DNA from: Desulfosporosinus orientis DSM 765
GTDB taxonomy: Bacteria; Bacillota; Desulfitobacteriia; Desulfitobacteriales; Desulfitobacteriaceae
DNA length: 64,000 bases
Reading direction: 5' to 3'
NCBI RefSeq assembly: GCF_000235605.1
Contig: NC_016584.1
Coordinates: forward strand, 2,096,001 to 2,160,000
Shown here in pieces: positions 37,595 through 46,981 of this stretch. How positions within the stretch are numbered: position 1 is the first letter of the stretch; each line of letters starts with the position of its first letter. The notes under the pieces are model-generated. The model saw only the letters and a list, made by a program, of their open reading frames with translations. It made no database searches and was not told the DNA's origin. The translations under genes were made by a program, and so were the position numbers.

Positions 37595-37623
37595 TTGATT
37601 ATTTAAGTCGGTTTATGTATAAT
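37595..37623 (+). promoter_or_regulatory. Sigma-A promoter for the carboxyspermidine operon
   Basis: TTGATT (37595-37600) and a perfect TATAAT (37618-37623) are 17 bases apart and 37 bases upstream of the start codon. Confidence 0.8.
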
Positions 37624-37660
37624 TTGCATTGTTGTAAAAGTGATTGGAGGGTGCTGTGGA

Positions 37661-38860
37661 ATGGGTAAAGCTTTGATTATCGGCGCTGGAGGAGTAGCCA
37701 GTGTTGCTATTCATAAATGTTGCCAGAATCCGGATGTATTCGAAGAGATTTGTATCGCCAGCAGAACGTTGGAAAAGTGTGACGCGATCAAGAACAAATT
37801 GGCTGGAAGCCGCACAAAAATTCAAACTGCTCAGCTTGATGCAGATAATACTGACATGGTCATAGAATTGATTAAAAGCTTTAAGCCCGATATTGTCATG
37901 AATCTGGCGCTCCCTTATCAGGATTTGACCATTATGGATGCTTGCCTGGCAACTGGAGTTGACTATTTGGATACGGCAAATTATGAACCGCCGGATGTTC
38001 CTAAGTTTGAATATAAATGGCAGTGGGCCTACCGGGAGCGGTTTGCTCAAGCCGGAATTACTGCTCTTCTGGGCAGCGGCTTTGATCCCGGGGTTACTGG
38101 AATCTTCTGTGCCTATGCTCAAAAGCATTATTTTGATGAGATTCATACCATTGATATTGTGGATGCCAATGCAGGGGACCATGGCTACCCCTTTGCCACT
38201 AATTTCAACCCGGAAATTAATATCCGTGAGATCACTGCCAACGGGCGCTACTTTGAGAACGGTGCCTGGGTTGAAACCCCGCCTCTTTCAATGAAGAAAG
38301 AATATGATCTTCCGGAAATCGGACCTAAGAACATCTATCTCATGTACCATGAAGAATTGGAATCCCTGGCCATCAATATTAAGGGTGTTGAGAAAATCAG
38401 GTTTTGGATGACCTTTTCCGATAACTACCTGAATCACCTGCGGGTACTGGAGAATGTAGGCATGACCTCTATTGAACCTATTAATTTTGAAGGTCAGCAG
38501 ATTATTCCCTTGCAGTTCCTGAAAGCAGTGCTCCCCGATCCGGCTTCCCTGGGACCGAGAACCAAGGGCAAGACGAACATTGGCTGCATTATCCAGGGAA
38601 CTAAAGACGGCAAGCCCAGAACCTATTATGTCTATAATGTCTGTGATCATCAAGAGTGCTATGCTGAGGTAGGTTCTCAGGCAATCTCCTATACCACTGG
38701 AGTACCGGCTATGATTGGCGCAATGCTGATGCTCAAAGGACTATGGAAAAAACCCGGTGTCTATAATGTAGAAGAATTTGATCCGGATCCTTTCATGGAT
38801 GCCTTAAATAAATGCGGCCTGCCCTGGCAGGAAAGCTTCTCGCCAACTCTTCTGGATTGA
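37661..38860 (+). CDS. Carboxy(nor)spermidine dehydrogenase (saccharopine dehydrogenase family)
   Basis: The enzyme condenses aspartate semialdehyde with putrescine or diaminopropane to give carboxyspermidine or carboxynorspermidine using NADPH. The 399 residues have a Rossmann start ALIIGAGGVASVAIHKC, the family's GSGFDPGVT (about 142-150) and HEELESLA. The identity is strengthened by the decarboxylase immediately downstream. ATG 37661 is chosen, with GGAGGG about 10 bases upstream; an in-frame GTG at 37640 overlaps that region. Confidence 0.92.
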   Translation: MGKALIIGAGGVASVAIHKCCQNPDVFEEICIASRTLEKCDAIKNKLAGSRTKIQTAQLDADNTDMVIELIKSFKPDIVMNLALPYQDLTIMDACLATGVDYLDTANYEPPDVPKFEYKWQWAYRERFAQAGITALLGSGFDPGVTGIFCAYAQKHYFDEIHTIDIVDANAGDHGYPFATNFNPEINIREITANGRYFENGAWVETPPLSMKKEYDLPEIGPKNIYLMYHEELESLAINIKGVEKIRFWMTFSDNYLNHLRVLENVGMTSIEPINFEGQQIIPLQFLKAVLPDPASLGPRTKGKTNIGCIIQGTKDGKPRTYYVYNVCDHQECYAEVGSQAISYTTGVPAMIGAMLMLKGLWKKPGVYNVEEFDPDPFMDALNKCGLPWQESFSPTLLD

Positions 38861-38869
38861 GGTGGCTTA

Positions 38870-40009
38870 ATGGACATTGACATCTATGCCTTGCCCTCAC
38901 CTTGTTATTTTGTGGATGAGGGACTGCTGACCAGAAATTTAGAAATCCTGAATTCCGTGCAGGAACGCACCGGCTGCAAGATTCTCCTGGCTTTGAAGGG
39001 TTTTTCCATGTATTCTGTTTTTCCCCTGGTGAGCAAGTATTTGAAGGGCATCACGGCCAGCTCTTTATTCGAAGCCCGGCTGGGCTATGAAGAAATGGGC
39101 AAGGAAGTTCATATTTTTGCTCCGGCCTATCTGGAGGAAGAATTCGATGAGATCCTGACAGTCTGCGATCACATAAGCTTTAATTCCTTTGCCCAGTGGC
39201 ATAAATTTAAAAACCGGGTACAGAATAAGTCCGGGAAGAGGGTTAGCTGCGGGTTACGCATTAATCCTGAGTATTCTGAGATTGAAACCCCCATTTATAA
39301 TCCCTGTTACCAGTATTCCAGGCTGGGCATAACTCTGGCGAATTTCCGGCCTGAAGAATTAGAGGGGATTGAGGGACTTCATTTTCATACCATGTGTGAA
39401 CAGAATTCCGACACCCTGAAACGCACCATTAAAGTTGTTGATGAGAAATTCGGAAGCTATATTCAACAGATGAAATGGCTGAATATGGGCGGAGGGCATC
39501 ACATCACCCGGGAGGACTATGACCTGGATACTCTGGTGGAGTGTATCAATTTCTTTCAAGATAAATACGGAGTCCAGGTTTACTTGGAGCCGGGTGAGGC
39601 TGTGGCTTTAAACACTGGATTTTTAGTGGCTAAAGTCCTGGATATTGTCGACAATGGCATGAAAATAGCTATCCTGGATACTTCGGCAGCCTGCCACATG
39701 CCGGATGTGCTGGAAATGCCTTATAGGCCCAATATCATTAATGCCGGCAAGCCTGATGAATTCTCCTATACTTATCGCCTAGGCGGAATGACCTGTTTAG
39801 CCGGTGATATTATTGGGGATTATTCCTTTAAAGAGCCCTTAAAGCCCGGCGACAGGCTTGTATTTTGCGACATGGCCCACTATACTATGGTCAAGAATAA
39901 CATGTTTAATGGGATCAATCTACCTGCCATTGCTCTTGTCAGCCAAGCAAAGGGCATTAAGGTTGTTAAACAATTTGGCTATGAAGATTTTAAAACTCGT
40001 CTTTCCTAA
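38870..40009 (+). CDS. nspC: Carboxynorspermidine decarboxylase
   Basis: This PLP enzyme of the alanine-racemase/ornithine decarboxylase fold yields spermidine or norspermidine. Its 379 residues include the PLP lysine segment ILLALKGF (about 34-41), HTMCEQ (about 175), the glycine-rich LNMGGGHH (about 203-210) and EPGEAVAL. It begins 9 bases after the dehydrogenase gene. The pair is the alternative, S-adenosylmethionine-independent route to triamines; which triamine is made cannot be read from sequence. Confidence 0.95.
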   Translation: MDIDIYALPSPCYFVDEGLLTRNLEILNSVQERTGCKILLALKGFSMYSVFPLVSKYLKGITASSLFEARLGYEEMGKEVHIFAPAYLEEEFDEILTVCDHISFNSFAQWHKFKNRVQNKSGKRVSCGLRINPEYSEIETPIYNPCYQYSRLGITLANFRPEELEGIEGLHFHTMCEQNSDTLKRTIKVVDEKFGSYIQQMKWLNMGGGHHITREDYDLDTLVECINFFQDKYGVQVYLEPGEAVALNTGFLVAKVLDIVDNGMKIAILDTSAACHMPDVLEMPYRPNIINAGKPDEFSYTYRLGGMTCLAGDIIGDYSFKEPLKPGDRLVFCDMAHYTMVKNNMFNGINLPAIALVSQAKGIKVVKQFGYEDFKTRLS

Positions 40010-40050
40010 CGAAATGGTTGCAAGGATTCAACCTACAGGAGAGGTATTAA

Positions 40051-40299
40051 ATGAAAGATTTAGCTGATTATAGAAGACTAAGCTCAAAAAAGAAGCGCGT
40101 CCATGAATTCCCTGAAGGAATCCTAGATGTCATTGAAAAGGTTCATCCGGAAAAATATCGTTTGATGTTGGAAGGGAAGACCTGTACTGCCACCTTATTT
40201 TCTAGCGAAGAATGGCTGGACATTGTAACAAAATCAAGGAATTCCTATAAAAATCACATTCAAGGTATTAAATTAGCTAGGAAATATTCAAGGCACTAG
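40051..40299 (+). CDS. Uncharacterised 82-residue basic protein
   Basis: This small soluble protein is rich in lysine and arginine (RRLSSKKKRVHEF near the start, KNHIQGIKLARKY at the end). It begins 41 bases after nspC with an AGGAGAGG site, so it is probably the third gene of the polyamine operon. No family was recognised. A transcription terminator follows at 40348-40386. Confidence 0.65.
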   Translation: MKDLADYRRLSSKKKRVHEFPEGILDVIEKVHPEKYRLMLEGKTCTATLFSSEEWLDIVTKSRNSYKNHIQGIKLARKYSRH

Positions 40300-40347
40300 A
40301 ATGGGTTATCAGGAACAAATACAACTAATCAGCAATTCTTTTGTGTT

Positions 40348-40386
40348 AAATTTCGGCTGTGCAATGGTCATGGCCGAAATTTTTCC
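40348..40386 (+). terminator. Terminator after the polyamine operon
   Basis: A 10-bp stem AAATTTCGGC/GCCGAAATTT (40348-40357 with 40373-40382) is followed by TTCC. Confidence 0.8.
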
Positions 40387-40561
40387 TTGCTCAATTGTGT
40401 GTAGATTAATTAAGCAATTATTACCACTAAATTTCAATAATAATGAACATAAATAAGCAGGAATTTTCTTTATTGATACAGAATCATTAAATGGTATATA
40501 CCAATATATTAAATGTAACATACAAAAAAGAATTATTTGCTTTATTAAGAGGAGGTAAACC

Positions 40562-41572
40562 ATGAGTTTCCGCGTTGCTATTACAGGTTTTGGTCGAATT
40601 GGTCGACTCACACTTCGTGCTGCCCTGAATCAATCTCTGCCCTTTGAAATTGTTGCCATTAATGACATGGGAAGTCCTGACATGTTAGCTCATTTGCTCA
40701 GGTATGATTCCTTTCACGGCATTCTTCCCCATAACATTGAAGTTGAAGAACATGCCCTGGTCATTGATGGTAAGCGAATTGAGATTGTTGCCGACAGAAA
40801 TCCTTTGAATTTACCATGGGCTCAGCTGGGCGTCGATCTGGTTATTGAATGCACCGGTAAATTTAAAAAGCGTGAGGACGCAGCCAAACATCTGACAGCA
40901 GGAGCTAAAAAGGTTCTTATCTCCTCTCCGGCTAAAAACGAAGATATTACCATTGTTATGGGCGTCAATGATGATCAATACGATCCTGCCCAGCACCATA
41001 TTATTTCTAATGGTTCTTGCACCACGAATTGCCTGGCACCTGTTGCCAAAGTGCTTGTTGATAATTTTGGCATTGAACAAGGAATGATGACAACCATTCA
41101 TTCCGTTACTAATGATCAGCGTACGGTGGACGTAAAGCATAAGGATTGGCGTCGGTCCAGAGCAGCTTATCAATCCATGATACCAACAACCACCGGAGCA
41201 GCTAAGGCCGTTACTTTGGTTATCCCTGAACTAACGGGCAAAATGACGGGGCTGGCTGTTCGTGTACCGACTCCTAATGTATCCTTAGTAGACTTTGTGG
41301 CTAATTTAGCAAAGCCTGCTACTAAAGAAGAAGTGAATAATGCCCTGCGTGAAGCAGCAAATGGTCCTATGAAAGGATATCTTGAATACACAGAATTACC
41401 CCTTGTTTCACATGATTTCAATGGCAATTCTGCCAGTTCCATTGTGGACGGGTTGTCAACCATAATGCTTGGGGATCGCATGGTCAAAGTATTAGCCTGG
41501 TATGACAATGAATGGGGTTATTCCTGCCGAATTGTTGATTTAGCGAAACTTATGGCTATGAAAGCAGTGTAA
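40562..41572 (+). CDS. gap: Glyceraldehyde-3-phosphate dehydrogenase, type I
   Basis: Glycolytic NAD-dependent GAPDH of 336 residues. It has the Rossmann GFGRIGR (about 9-15), the NAD-selecting aspartate in AINDMGSPD (about 34-42), the catalytic cysteine C153 in SNGSCTTNCLAP, and HSVTNDQ with the catalytic histidine. The usual ASCTTN is GSCTTN here. AGGAGG precedes the ATG. It is followed 22 bases later by pyk, a pairing that differs from the common gap-pgk-tpi order. Confidence 0.97.
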   Translation: MSFRVAITGFGRIGRLTLRAALNQSLPFEIVAINDMGSPDMLAHLLRYDSFHGILPHNIEVEEHALVIDGKRIEIVADRNPLNLPWAQLGVDLVIECTGKFKKREDAAKHLTAGAKKVLISSPAKNEDITIVMGVNDDQYDPAQHHIISNGSCTTNCLAPVAKVLVDNFGIEQGMMTTIHSVTNDQRTVDVKHKDWRRSRAAYQSMIPTTTGAAKAVTLVIPELTGKMTGLAVRVPTPNVSLVDFVANLAKPATKEEVNNALREAANGPMKGYLEYTELPLVSHDFNGNSASSIVDGLSTIMLGDRMVKVLAWYDNEWGYSCRIVDLAKLMAMKAV

Positions 41573-41594
41573 GTTAGAAGGAGGGGGGGGCACC

Positions 41595-43331
41595 GTGAGA
41601 AGGACAAAGATTGTCTGTACAATTGGTCCGGCAAGTGAGTCCAGGGAACAGGTTCAAGCTCTTTTAGCTGCCGGTATGGATGTTGCCCGGCTGAATTTTT
41701 CACATGGGACCCATGAAGAACACGCCCGGAGAATAGTCATTCTGAAAGAGGAAGCGGCTAAGGCAGGAAAGCATCTGGCAATCCTTTTGGATACGAAAGG
41801 GCCGGAAGTGCGCACCGGCAAAGTCCCGGAAGAAGGGGTTAACCTGGTTAACGGCTCGCCCTTCCGCTTGGATACCGACCTAAGCAGCTTAGGAGATCAG
41901 CGCCGGGTGGGGATTACTTATGCCAATTTATGGCGCAAAGTTAAACCCGGCAGTCATATTCTCATTGACGACGGTCAAATTGAACTGGAAGTAACTTCTG
42001 TCCAGGAGCAGATCATTGAGACTGTCATCCTTAACGGCGGAGTGCTTAAATCCCAAAAAGGGGTTAATACGCCCAATGCTCTGATTGATTTACCTGCTGT
42101 TACAGAAAAAGACATAGAGGATATTCGTTTTGGCATTGCCCAGGGAATTGACTTTATCGCCGCTTCTTTTACCCGTAAGGCCCTGAATATTTTAGATGTG
42201 CGCAAGGTTGTCGAGGAAATGGGAGCGGATGTGCATATTATTGCTAAAATAGAAAGCCGGGAAGGCCTGGACAACTTGGATGCCATCCTGGAGGTGGCAG
42301 ACGGTCTTATGGTTGCCCGGGGGGATCTGGGGGTTGAAATTCCCGTTGAGGAAGTACCTATCCGCCAGAAAGAAATGATCCGCAAATGCAATTTGCTGGG
42401 TAAGCCGGTTATAGTCGCCACTCAGATGCTGGATTCTATGATTCGCCAGCCCCGGCCCACCAGGGCGGAAGCCAGTGATGTGGCTAATGCCATCCTGGAT
42501 GGGACGGATGCGATTATGTTATCCGGAGAGACCGCCGCAGGACTCTATCCCATTGGAGCGGTTCAGATGATGGATAAAATCGCCAGGCAAACCGAGCAGA
42601 CCTGTCTGGAGAACCGGGCTACCCGCCACCCTCAGGTTAACGTGGCAGAAGCTATTAGTTTTGCCAGTTATACTGTCGCCAAGGATCTCCAGGCGGCGGC
42701 CATACTCACCCCTACCCATTCGGGTCTGACGGCCCGCATGATCTCCAAATACCGCCCCGTAGCCTTGCTTGTGGCAGCAACTCCCTTTGCAGAAACGGCC
42801 AGGAAGCTGGCCTTACAGTGGGGTGTCCAGCCCTTAGTGGTTCCGGAAAGTTCAGGAACGGATGAAATGGTTTCTGTTGCTGTTAATTCATCCTTGAATA
42901 AAAACTATATCCAATCCGGTGATATCGTCGTGATCACTGCCGGGGTTCCCATCGGAAAAGTCGGCTCGACAAATATGATTAAGGTGCAAATTATGGGCAA
43001 TATTTTAGCAAAAGGGACGGGAATCGGACGCAAGTCCTATTCCGGTACCGCCCGGAGGGTTCAGACCCCCGGTGAGGATACCTTCAATGACGGGGAAATT
43101 TTAATTGCGTCTTCAACGGATGCCCGGTTTGTCCCCTTAATTGCCCGGGCGGGAGCCTTAGTCGTGGAAGAAGGCGGCCTGACCTCCCATGCTGCCATTG
43201 TCGCCGTACAATTCGGCATTCCCACCATTGTCGGAGCCGCAGATGCTATGGCAAAGGTGAGCGACGGACAATCTATGACCGTCGATGCCATGACAGGATT
43301 AATGTATGAAGGCTCTGTCAGCATTCTTTAA
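41595..43331 (+). CDS. pyk: Pyruvate kinase with C-terminal PEP-utilising domain
   Basis: It converts PEP and ADP to pyruvate and ATP in the last step of glycolysis. The 578 residues include RRTKIVCTIGPAS, LNFSHG, LDTKGPEVRTG, IAKIESREGLDN (catalytic lysine) and MVARGDLGVE. The extra C-terminal domain (about 490-578) contains EEGGLTSHAAIVAVQFGIP, the swivelling-domain motif of Bacillus-type enzymes. The start is GTG behind AAGGAGG and an unbroken run of G residues (41583-41590), an unusual ribosome-site region. Confidence 0.97.
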   Translation: MRRTKIVCTIGPASESREQVQALLAAGMDVARLNFSHGTHEEHARRIVILKEEAAKAGKHLAILLDTKGPEVRTGKVPEEGVNLVNGSPFRLDTDLSSLGDQRRVGITYANLWRKVKPGSHILIDDGQIELEVTSVQEQIIETVILNGGVLKSQKGVNTPNALIDLPAVTEKDIEDIRFGIAQGIDFIAASFTRKALNILDVRKVVEEMGADVHIIAKIESREGLDNLDAILEVADGLMVARGDLGVEIPVEEVPIRQKEMIRKCNLLGKPVIVATQMLDSMIRQPRPTRAEASDVANAILDGTDAIMLSGETAAGLYPIGAVQMMDKIARQTEQTCLENRATRHPQVNVAEAISFASYTVAKDLQAAAILTPTHSGLTARMISKYRPVALLVAATPFAETARKLALQWGVQPLVVPESSGTDEMVSVAVNSSLNKNYIQSGDIVVITAGVPIGKVGSTNMIKVQIMGNILAKGTGIGRKSYSGTARRVQTPGEDTFNDGEILIASSTDARFVPLIARAGALVVEEGGLTSHAAIVAVQFGIPTIVGAADAMAKVSDGQSMTVDAMTGLMYEGSVSIL

Positions 43332-43373
43332 AGGCAGCGGAACGAAAGCGTATAGACAAATATGATGGGACAC

Positions 43374-43402
43374 AGAAGGGTAGCTTTGCTATCCTTTTGT
43401 TT
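43374..43402 (+). terminator. Terminator of gap-pyk
   Basis: A stem AGAAGGGTAGC/GCTATCCTTTT (43374-43384 with 43388-43398, wobble pairs and end mismatch) has a 3-base loop and a T-rich tail. Confidence 0.75.
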
Positions 43403-43480
43403 ATCTTTGAAACCCTCCAATGTAACACCAGACTTTTATGGCGATGCTATAATGCAGGAGAATGGAGGTGATTGGATTGA

Positions 43481-44242
43481 ATGAACACATACAAAACGGC
43501 AGAGATAGCATACCGTATTGGAATTCATCCCAACACTGTACGGCTTTATGAGAAACTGGGGCTTATTCCCAAACCGAAACGAGAAGCCAACGGTTATCGC
43601 GTTTTTACAGATTTCCATATTGAGCAATTCAAGTTTGCGAGAACTGCCCTGAAAGTTGAGGTTCTGCAAAATGGCCTTCGCAAGCAAGTGATTAACATTA
43701 TTAAAACCTCGGCTGTCCAAGATTTTGATAGAGCAATTTTTCTTACAGATCGTTATTTGCATCAGATAAAAAGAGAACAAAGAAACGCCGAAGAAGCCAT
43801 AACTATTACTGAAAGGTTGTTATCAGGCGAAAATCAAGAAACAGGCAACGTACTTTTTACAAGAAAAAAAACCGCTGACCATCTGCAAATCACTATGGAC
43901 GCTTTAAGAAATTGGGAAATGAACGGCTTGCTGACAGTAAAGCGAAAGAAAAATGGCTATCGGGTTTATACCAATGAAGATATTAGGCGGCTGAAAATTG
44001 TACGCTCTTTGCGCTGTGCAAATTATTCCCAGGCAGCGATTTTACGCATGTTGAACGCTTTATCTAATGACCCCGAAACGGACATAAGAGAGGTAATTAA
44101 TACACCCAAAGAAAACGATGATATTATTTCTGTATGTGACAAGTTGCTTACATCCTTGCAGTATGCCGAGAAAAATGCGGGGATTATGATTACTCACCTT
44201 GCTAAGATGAAAAAACAATTTATTCCCAACCCTACACTTTAA
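43481..44242 (+). CDS. Double-domain MerR-family regulator
   Basis: The 253-residue protein has two MerR-type DNA-binding units. The first is at about residues 4-70 (TAEIAYRIGIHPNTVRLYEK) and the second at about 125-195 (TADHLQITMDALRNWEMNGL, then NGYRVYTNEDIRRLK), separated by a helical linker. Two complete HTH units in one chain are uncommon for the family. It directly precedes an ABC-2 exporter, which it probably controls. A TATAAT box at 43448-43453 is its likely -10 element. Confidence 0.85.
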   Translation: MNTYKTAEIAYRIGIHPNTVRLYEKLGLIPKPKREANGYRVFTDFHIEQFKFARTALKVEVLQNGLRKQVINIIKTSAVQDFDRAIFLTDRYLHQIKREQRNAEEAITITERLLSGENQETGNVLFTRKKTADHLQITMDALRNWEMNGLLTVKRKKNGYRVYTNEDIRRLKIVRSLRCANYSQAAILRMLNALSNDPETDIREVINTPKENDDIISVCDKLLTSLQYAEKNAGIMITHLAKMKKQFIPNPTL

Positions 44243-44270
44243 CACCAGAGTTTTCTCTGGTGTTATTCTT
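44241..44270 (+). terminator. Terminator or attenuator between merR-like gene and ABC exporter
   Basis: A 10-bp perfect stem AACACCAGAG/CTCTGGTGTT (44241-44250, 44255-44264) with a TTTT loop begins inside the stop codon. Part of the same word, TAACACCAGA, occurs upstream of the regulator at 43423-43432. Confidence 0.75.
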
Positions 44271-44303
44271 TCTTTAAATAAAGATTAGGAGGGATCTAAT
44301 CGC

Positions 44304-45038
44304 ATGGAATCAGTAATCAAGGTCGAAGAATTAAGCAAGTCTTACGACCATGTCAAAGCAATCACGAATTTGGATATTTCTATTTGTCGTGGGGAAGTTT
44401 TCGGCTTGCTGGGTGCAAACGGCGCGGGCAAAAGCACCGCCATTGAATGTATTGTAGGCACCAAAAAACAGGACAGCGGGACAGTATTCGTTTTGGAAAT
44501 GAATCCGCAGAAAGACCGAAAAAACCTATTTGAGAGGGTCGGCGTTCAATTTCAAGAAGCCAATTACCAAGATAAAATTAGGGTAGCGGAACTTTGTGAG
44601 GTCACAGCTTCCCTTTACAAAACCTCTCTGGATTATGCTAACCTGTTAAAGCAATTCGGGCTTTCAGACAAGTTAAAATGCCCTGTGAGCGAGCTTTCGG
44701 GAGGTCAGAAGCAGCGATTGTCTATCGTTCTTGCGTTAATTCCAAACCCCGAAGTTGTATTTTTAGACGAGTTGACTACCGGGCTTGACGCGAGAGCAAG
44801 GCGGGATGTGTGGAAAAGCCTTTCTGACTTAAAAGTGAATGGGCTGACTATTCTGTTGACCTCTCACTTTATGGATGAAGTGGAAGCTCTCTGTGATAAA
44901 ATTATGATTCTAAAAAAAGGGGAAAACATTTTTTACGGAACAGTACAGGAAGCGGTTGCAGCCAGTCCCTATGAGAAATTTGAGGACGCGTATCTTTGGT
45001 ATACAGACGAGGGGGAAAAAGTAAATGAGAGCATTTAA
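44304..45038 (+). CDS. ABC transporter ATP-binding protein (ABC-2 exporter)
   Basis: This 244-residue ATPase has Walker A GANGAGKST (about 38-46), signature LSGGQKQRLSIVLAL (about 131-145), Walker B EVVFLDELTTGLD and the H-loop LLTSHFMDE. The sequence resembles drug/antibiotic exporters of the DrrA type. It overlaps the permease gene by 14 bases and lies behind the double MerR regulator, pointing to inducible efflux (inference). The cargo is unknown. Confidence 0.92.
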   Translation: MESVIKVEELSKSYDHVKAITNLDISICRGEVFGLLGANGAGKSTAIECIVGTKKQDSGTVFVLEMNPQKDRKNLFERVGVQFQEANYQDKIRVAELCEVTASLYKTSLDYANLLKQFGLSDKLKCPVSELSGGQKQRLSIVLALIPNPEVVFLDELTTGLDARARRDVWKSLSDLKVNGLTILLTSHFMDEVEALCDKIMILKKGENIFYGTVQEAVAASPYEKFEDAYLWYTDEGEKVNESI

Positions 45039-45768
45039 GGCGCTTCTTAAAACAGAGTGCAAACTGTCGTTTCGCGGGATGGACATGTTCATTTTCGCAA
45101 TCTGTATGCCTGTCGTAGTCGTAGTCATTTTAGGCACAGTTTTTGGAAATAAGCCGGCTTTCGATGGTGCTGCATATAGCTTTCTGGAACAATCATTTGG
45201 CGCAGTGACAACGATATCCATTTGCGCCGGTGGAGTGATGGGGCTTCCCTTAGTCATATCCGATTACCGAAGCAGGAAAATATTAAAGCGGTTTAAGGTA
45301 ACCCCTACCAGTCCCGCCCTTATTTTAGTGGTACAGGTTGTTATCTATATGCTTTATTCTGTCGCTTCACTCGTCCTTGTTTATACGACTGCAGCGGTAT
45401 TTTTCGGCTTCCATTTACACGGTTCTTGGCTGCAATTTTTAGGCGCATACCTGCTGGTCATGGTTACTATGTTCAGTATTGGGCTGCTGGTGGGGGGAAT
45501 TGCGCCAAACATGAAGACAGCAAGTGCTGCAGCCAGTTTGTTATACTTTCCGATGCTCATTTTCTCAGGTGCTACTCTGCCTTATGAGGTTATGCCCGTG
45601 GCACTTCAAAAAGGAGCCGACATATTGCCGCTGACGCAGGGAATCAAGCTTCTGAAAGCTGCTTCGCTGGGTTTGCCAATAGATAGTGTTTTCCTCCCTG
45701 TTATCGTGATGATTGTACTTGCAGTGATATGTACAAGCATTTCTGTTCACTTCTTCAAGTGGGAGTAA
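45025..45768 (+). CDS. ABC-2-type permease
   Basis: This 247-residue membrane protein has six hydrophobic helices and an ABC-2 C-terminal segment (MLIFSGATLPYEVMPVALQK, then ILPLTQGIKLLKA). It is the membrane partner of the overlapping ATPase gene; the pair would form a homodimeric-type exporter. The translated start overlaps the upstream coding end, so production is probably coupled. Confidence 0.9.
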   Translation: MRAFKALLKTECKLSFRGMDMFIFAICMPVVVVVILGTVFGNKPAFDGAAYSFLEQSFGAVTTISICAGGVMGLPLVISDYRSRKILKRFKVTPTSPALILVVQVVIYMLYSVASLVLVYTTAAVFFGFHLHGSWLQFLGAYLLVMVTMFSIGLLVGGIAPNMKTASAAASLLYFPMLIFSGATLPYEVMPVALQKGADILPLTQGIKLLKAASLGLPIDSVFLPVIVMIVLAVICTSISVHFFKWE

Positions 45769-45887
45769 TAGAGCTAACTGTCCCAGCCCCTTGTAGCCTG
45801 CAGGTAAAGATTCATGGTATAATTGTGCACGGAGGCATGCCTAGCTAAAGTCTCCGGCACTTCAAGTCTTGTATTAGAGAGGTTACT

Positions 45888-46946
45888 ATGAATAAAGAAT
45901 CCATTTATGGATTGACTTTGGACAACTTAAGCGAATGGCTCGACGAAAGAGGATATAAAAAATCCCGCGCCCTTCTGATTTGGGATTATCTTTATCGGAA
46001 ACGGGTCACTGATTTTTCAGAGATGACTGAGCTGAAAGAAGAGTGCCGGCAGTTAGTGGCTGACCATTTTCTGATTCAGCCTTTGAGTGACCATACCCTA
46101 CAAGAGTCTGCCGATGGTACTCTTAAGTTTTTGTTTAAACTCAAGGATGACAATCTTATTGAAACCGTCTTGATGAGACATAAATTTGGCTTGTCTGTTT
46201 GTGTTACCACTCAAGTGGGCTGCAATATGGGATGCAGTTTTTGTGCCAGCGGCTTATTGAAGAAACTCCGGGACCTGACTGTTGGGGAAATTGTCGGGCA
46301 GATCATGAAAGTCCAGCAGTACTTGGATGATCATCACCCGGGAGAAAAGGTAAGCCACATGGTCGTCATGGGAATTGGCGAGCCTTTTGACAATTATGAG
46401 AATCTGGCTGAGGCAATCCGGGTTCTTGTCGAGCAAAAGGGCATCTCCATACCCAGCCGGCATATTACCATATCCACCAGCGGCCTGGCCGATAAGCTGT
46501 ATGACTTTGCCGACAGCGATTTGAACGTAAACCTGGCCATCTCTCTCCATGCGCCTGATAATGAGCTGAGAACCAAGCTGATGCCCATTAACCGCCGGTT
46601 TCCCATCGAAACCTTAATGCAGGGAATTAATTATTATCTGGAGAAAACCCGCCGCAGGATAACCATCGAGTATATTATGCTTAAGGATCTGAATGACAGC
46701 CGGGAAGCGGCCCTGCAGCTGGCGGCTCTGATTAAGGACTGGGGTCAGCTGGTTAATGTGAATTTAATTCCTTATAATCCGGTGGATGAACATTCTCAAT
46801 ATCAAAGAACGGATCATGACGTACTTCTGGCCTTTTATGATGTTTTAAGAAAACATGGGATCAACTGCGGCATTCGCCTGGAGATCGGCAGTGATATTGA
46901 TGCAGCCTGCGGGCAGCTGAGAAGCAGGCGGATAAAAAAAATCTAA
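45888..46946 (+). CDS. rlmN: RlmN/Cfr-family radical SAM 23S rRNA methyltransferase
   Basis: This 352-residue radical SAM enzyme carries the cluster motif CNMGCSFC (cysteines about 112, 116, 119). It also has MGIGEPFDN, the SLHAPDNELR block and the C-terminal DIDAACGQLRSRR with the second catalytic cysteine. RlmN methylates C2 of A2503 in 23S rRNA. After the cluster motif it reads ASGLLKKLRDLTVGEI instead of the usual AT/ST..G..RNLT, so it may be a divergent paralogue. GAGAGG precedes the ATG. A GTGC/GCAC-CGGAG/CTCCG hairpin lies in its leader (about 45823-45858). Confidence 0.85.
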   Translation: MNKESIYGLTLDNLSEWLDERGYKKSRALLIWDYLYRKRVTDFSEMTELKEECRQLVADHFLIQPLSDHTLQESADGTLKFLFKLKDDNLIETVLMRHKFGLSVCVTTQVGCNMGCSFCASGLLKKLRDLTVGEIVGQIMKVQQYLDDHHPGEKVSHMVVMGIGEPFDNYENLAEAIRVLVEQKGISIPSRHITISTSGLADKLYDFADSDLNVNLAISLHAPDNELRTKLMPINRRFPIETLMQGINYYLEKTRRRITIEYIMLKDLNDSREAALQLAALIKDWGQLVNVNLIPYNPVDEHSQYQRTDHDVLLAFYDVLRKHGINCGIRLEIGSDIDAACGQLRSRRIKKI

Positions 46947-46981
46947 GATCTTAGGCTTACAAAAAGGGGACGTTGCGCAGA

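Noticed and set aside
41583-41590. G8 tract before pyk as a possible frameshift or phase-variation site
   Set aside because: It lies before the start codon next to the ribosome site, so slippage would not alter the reading frame; it may affect translation rate, but nothing shows that.
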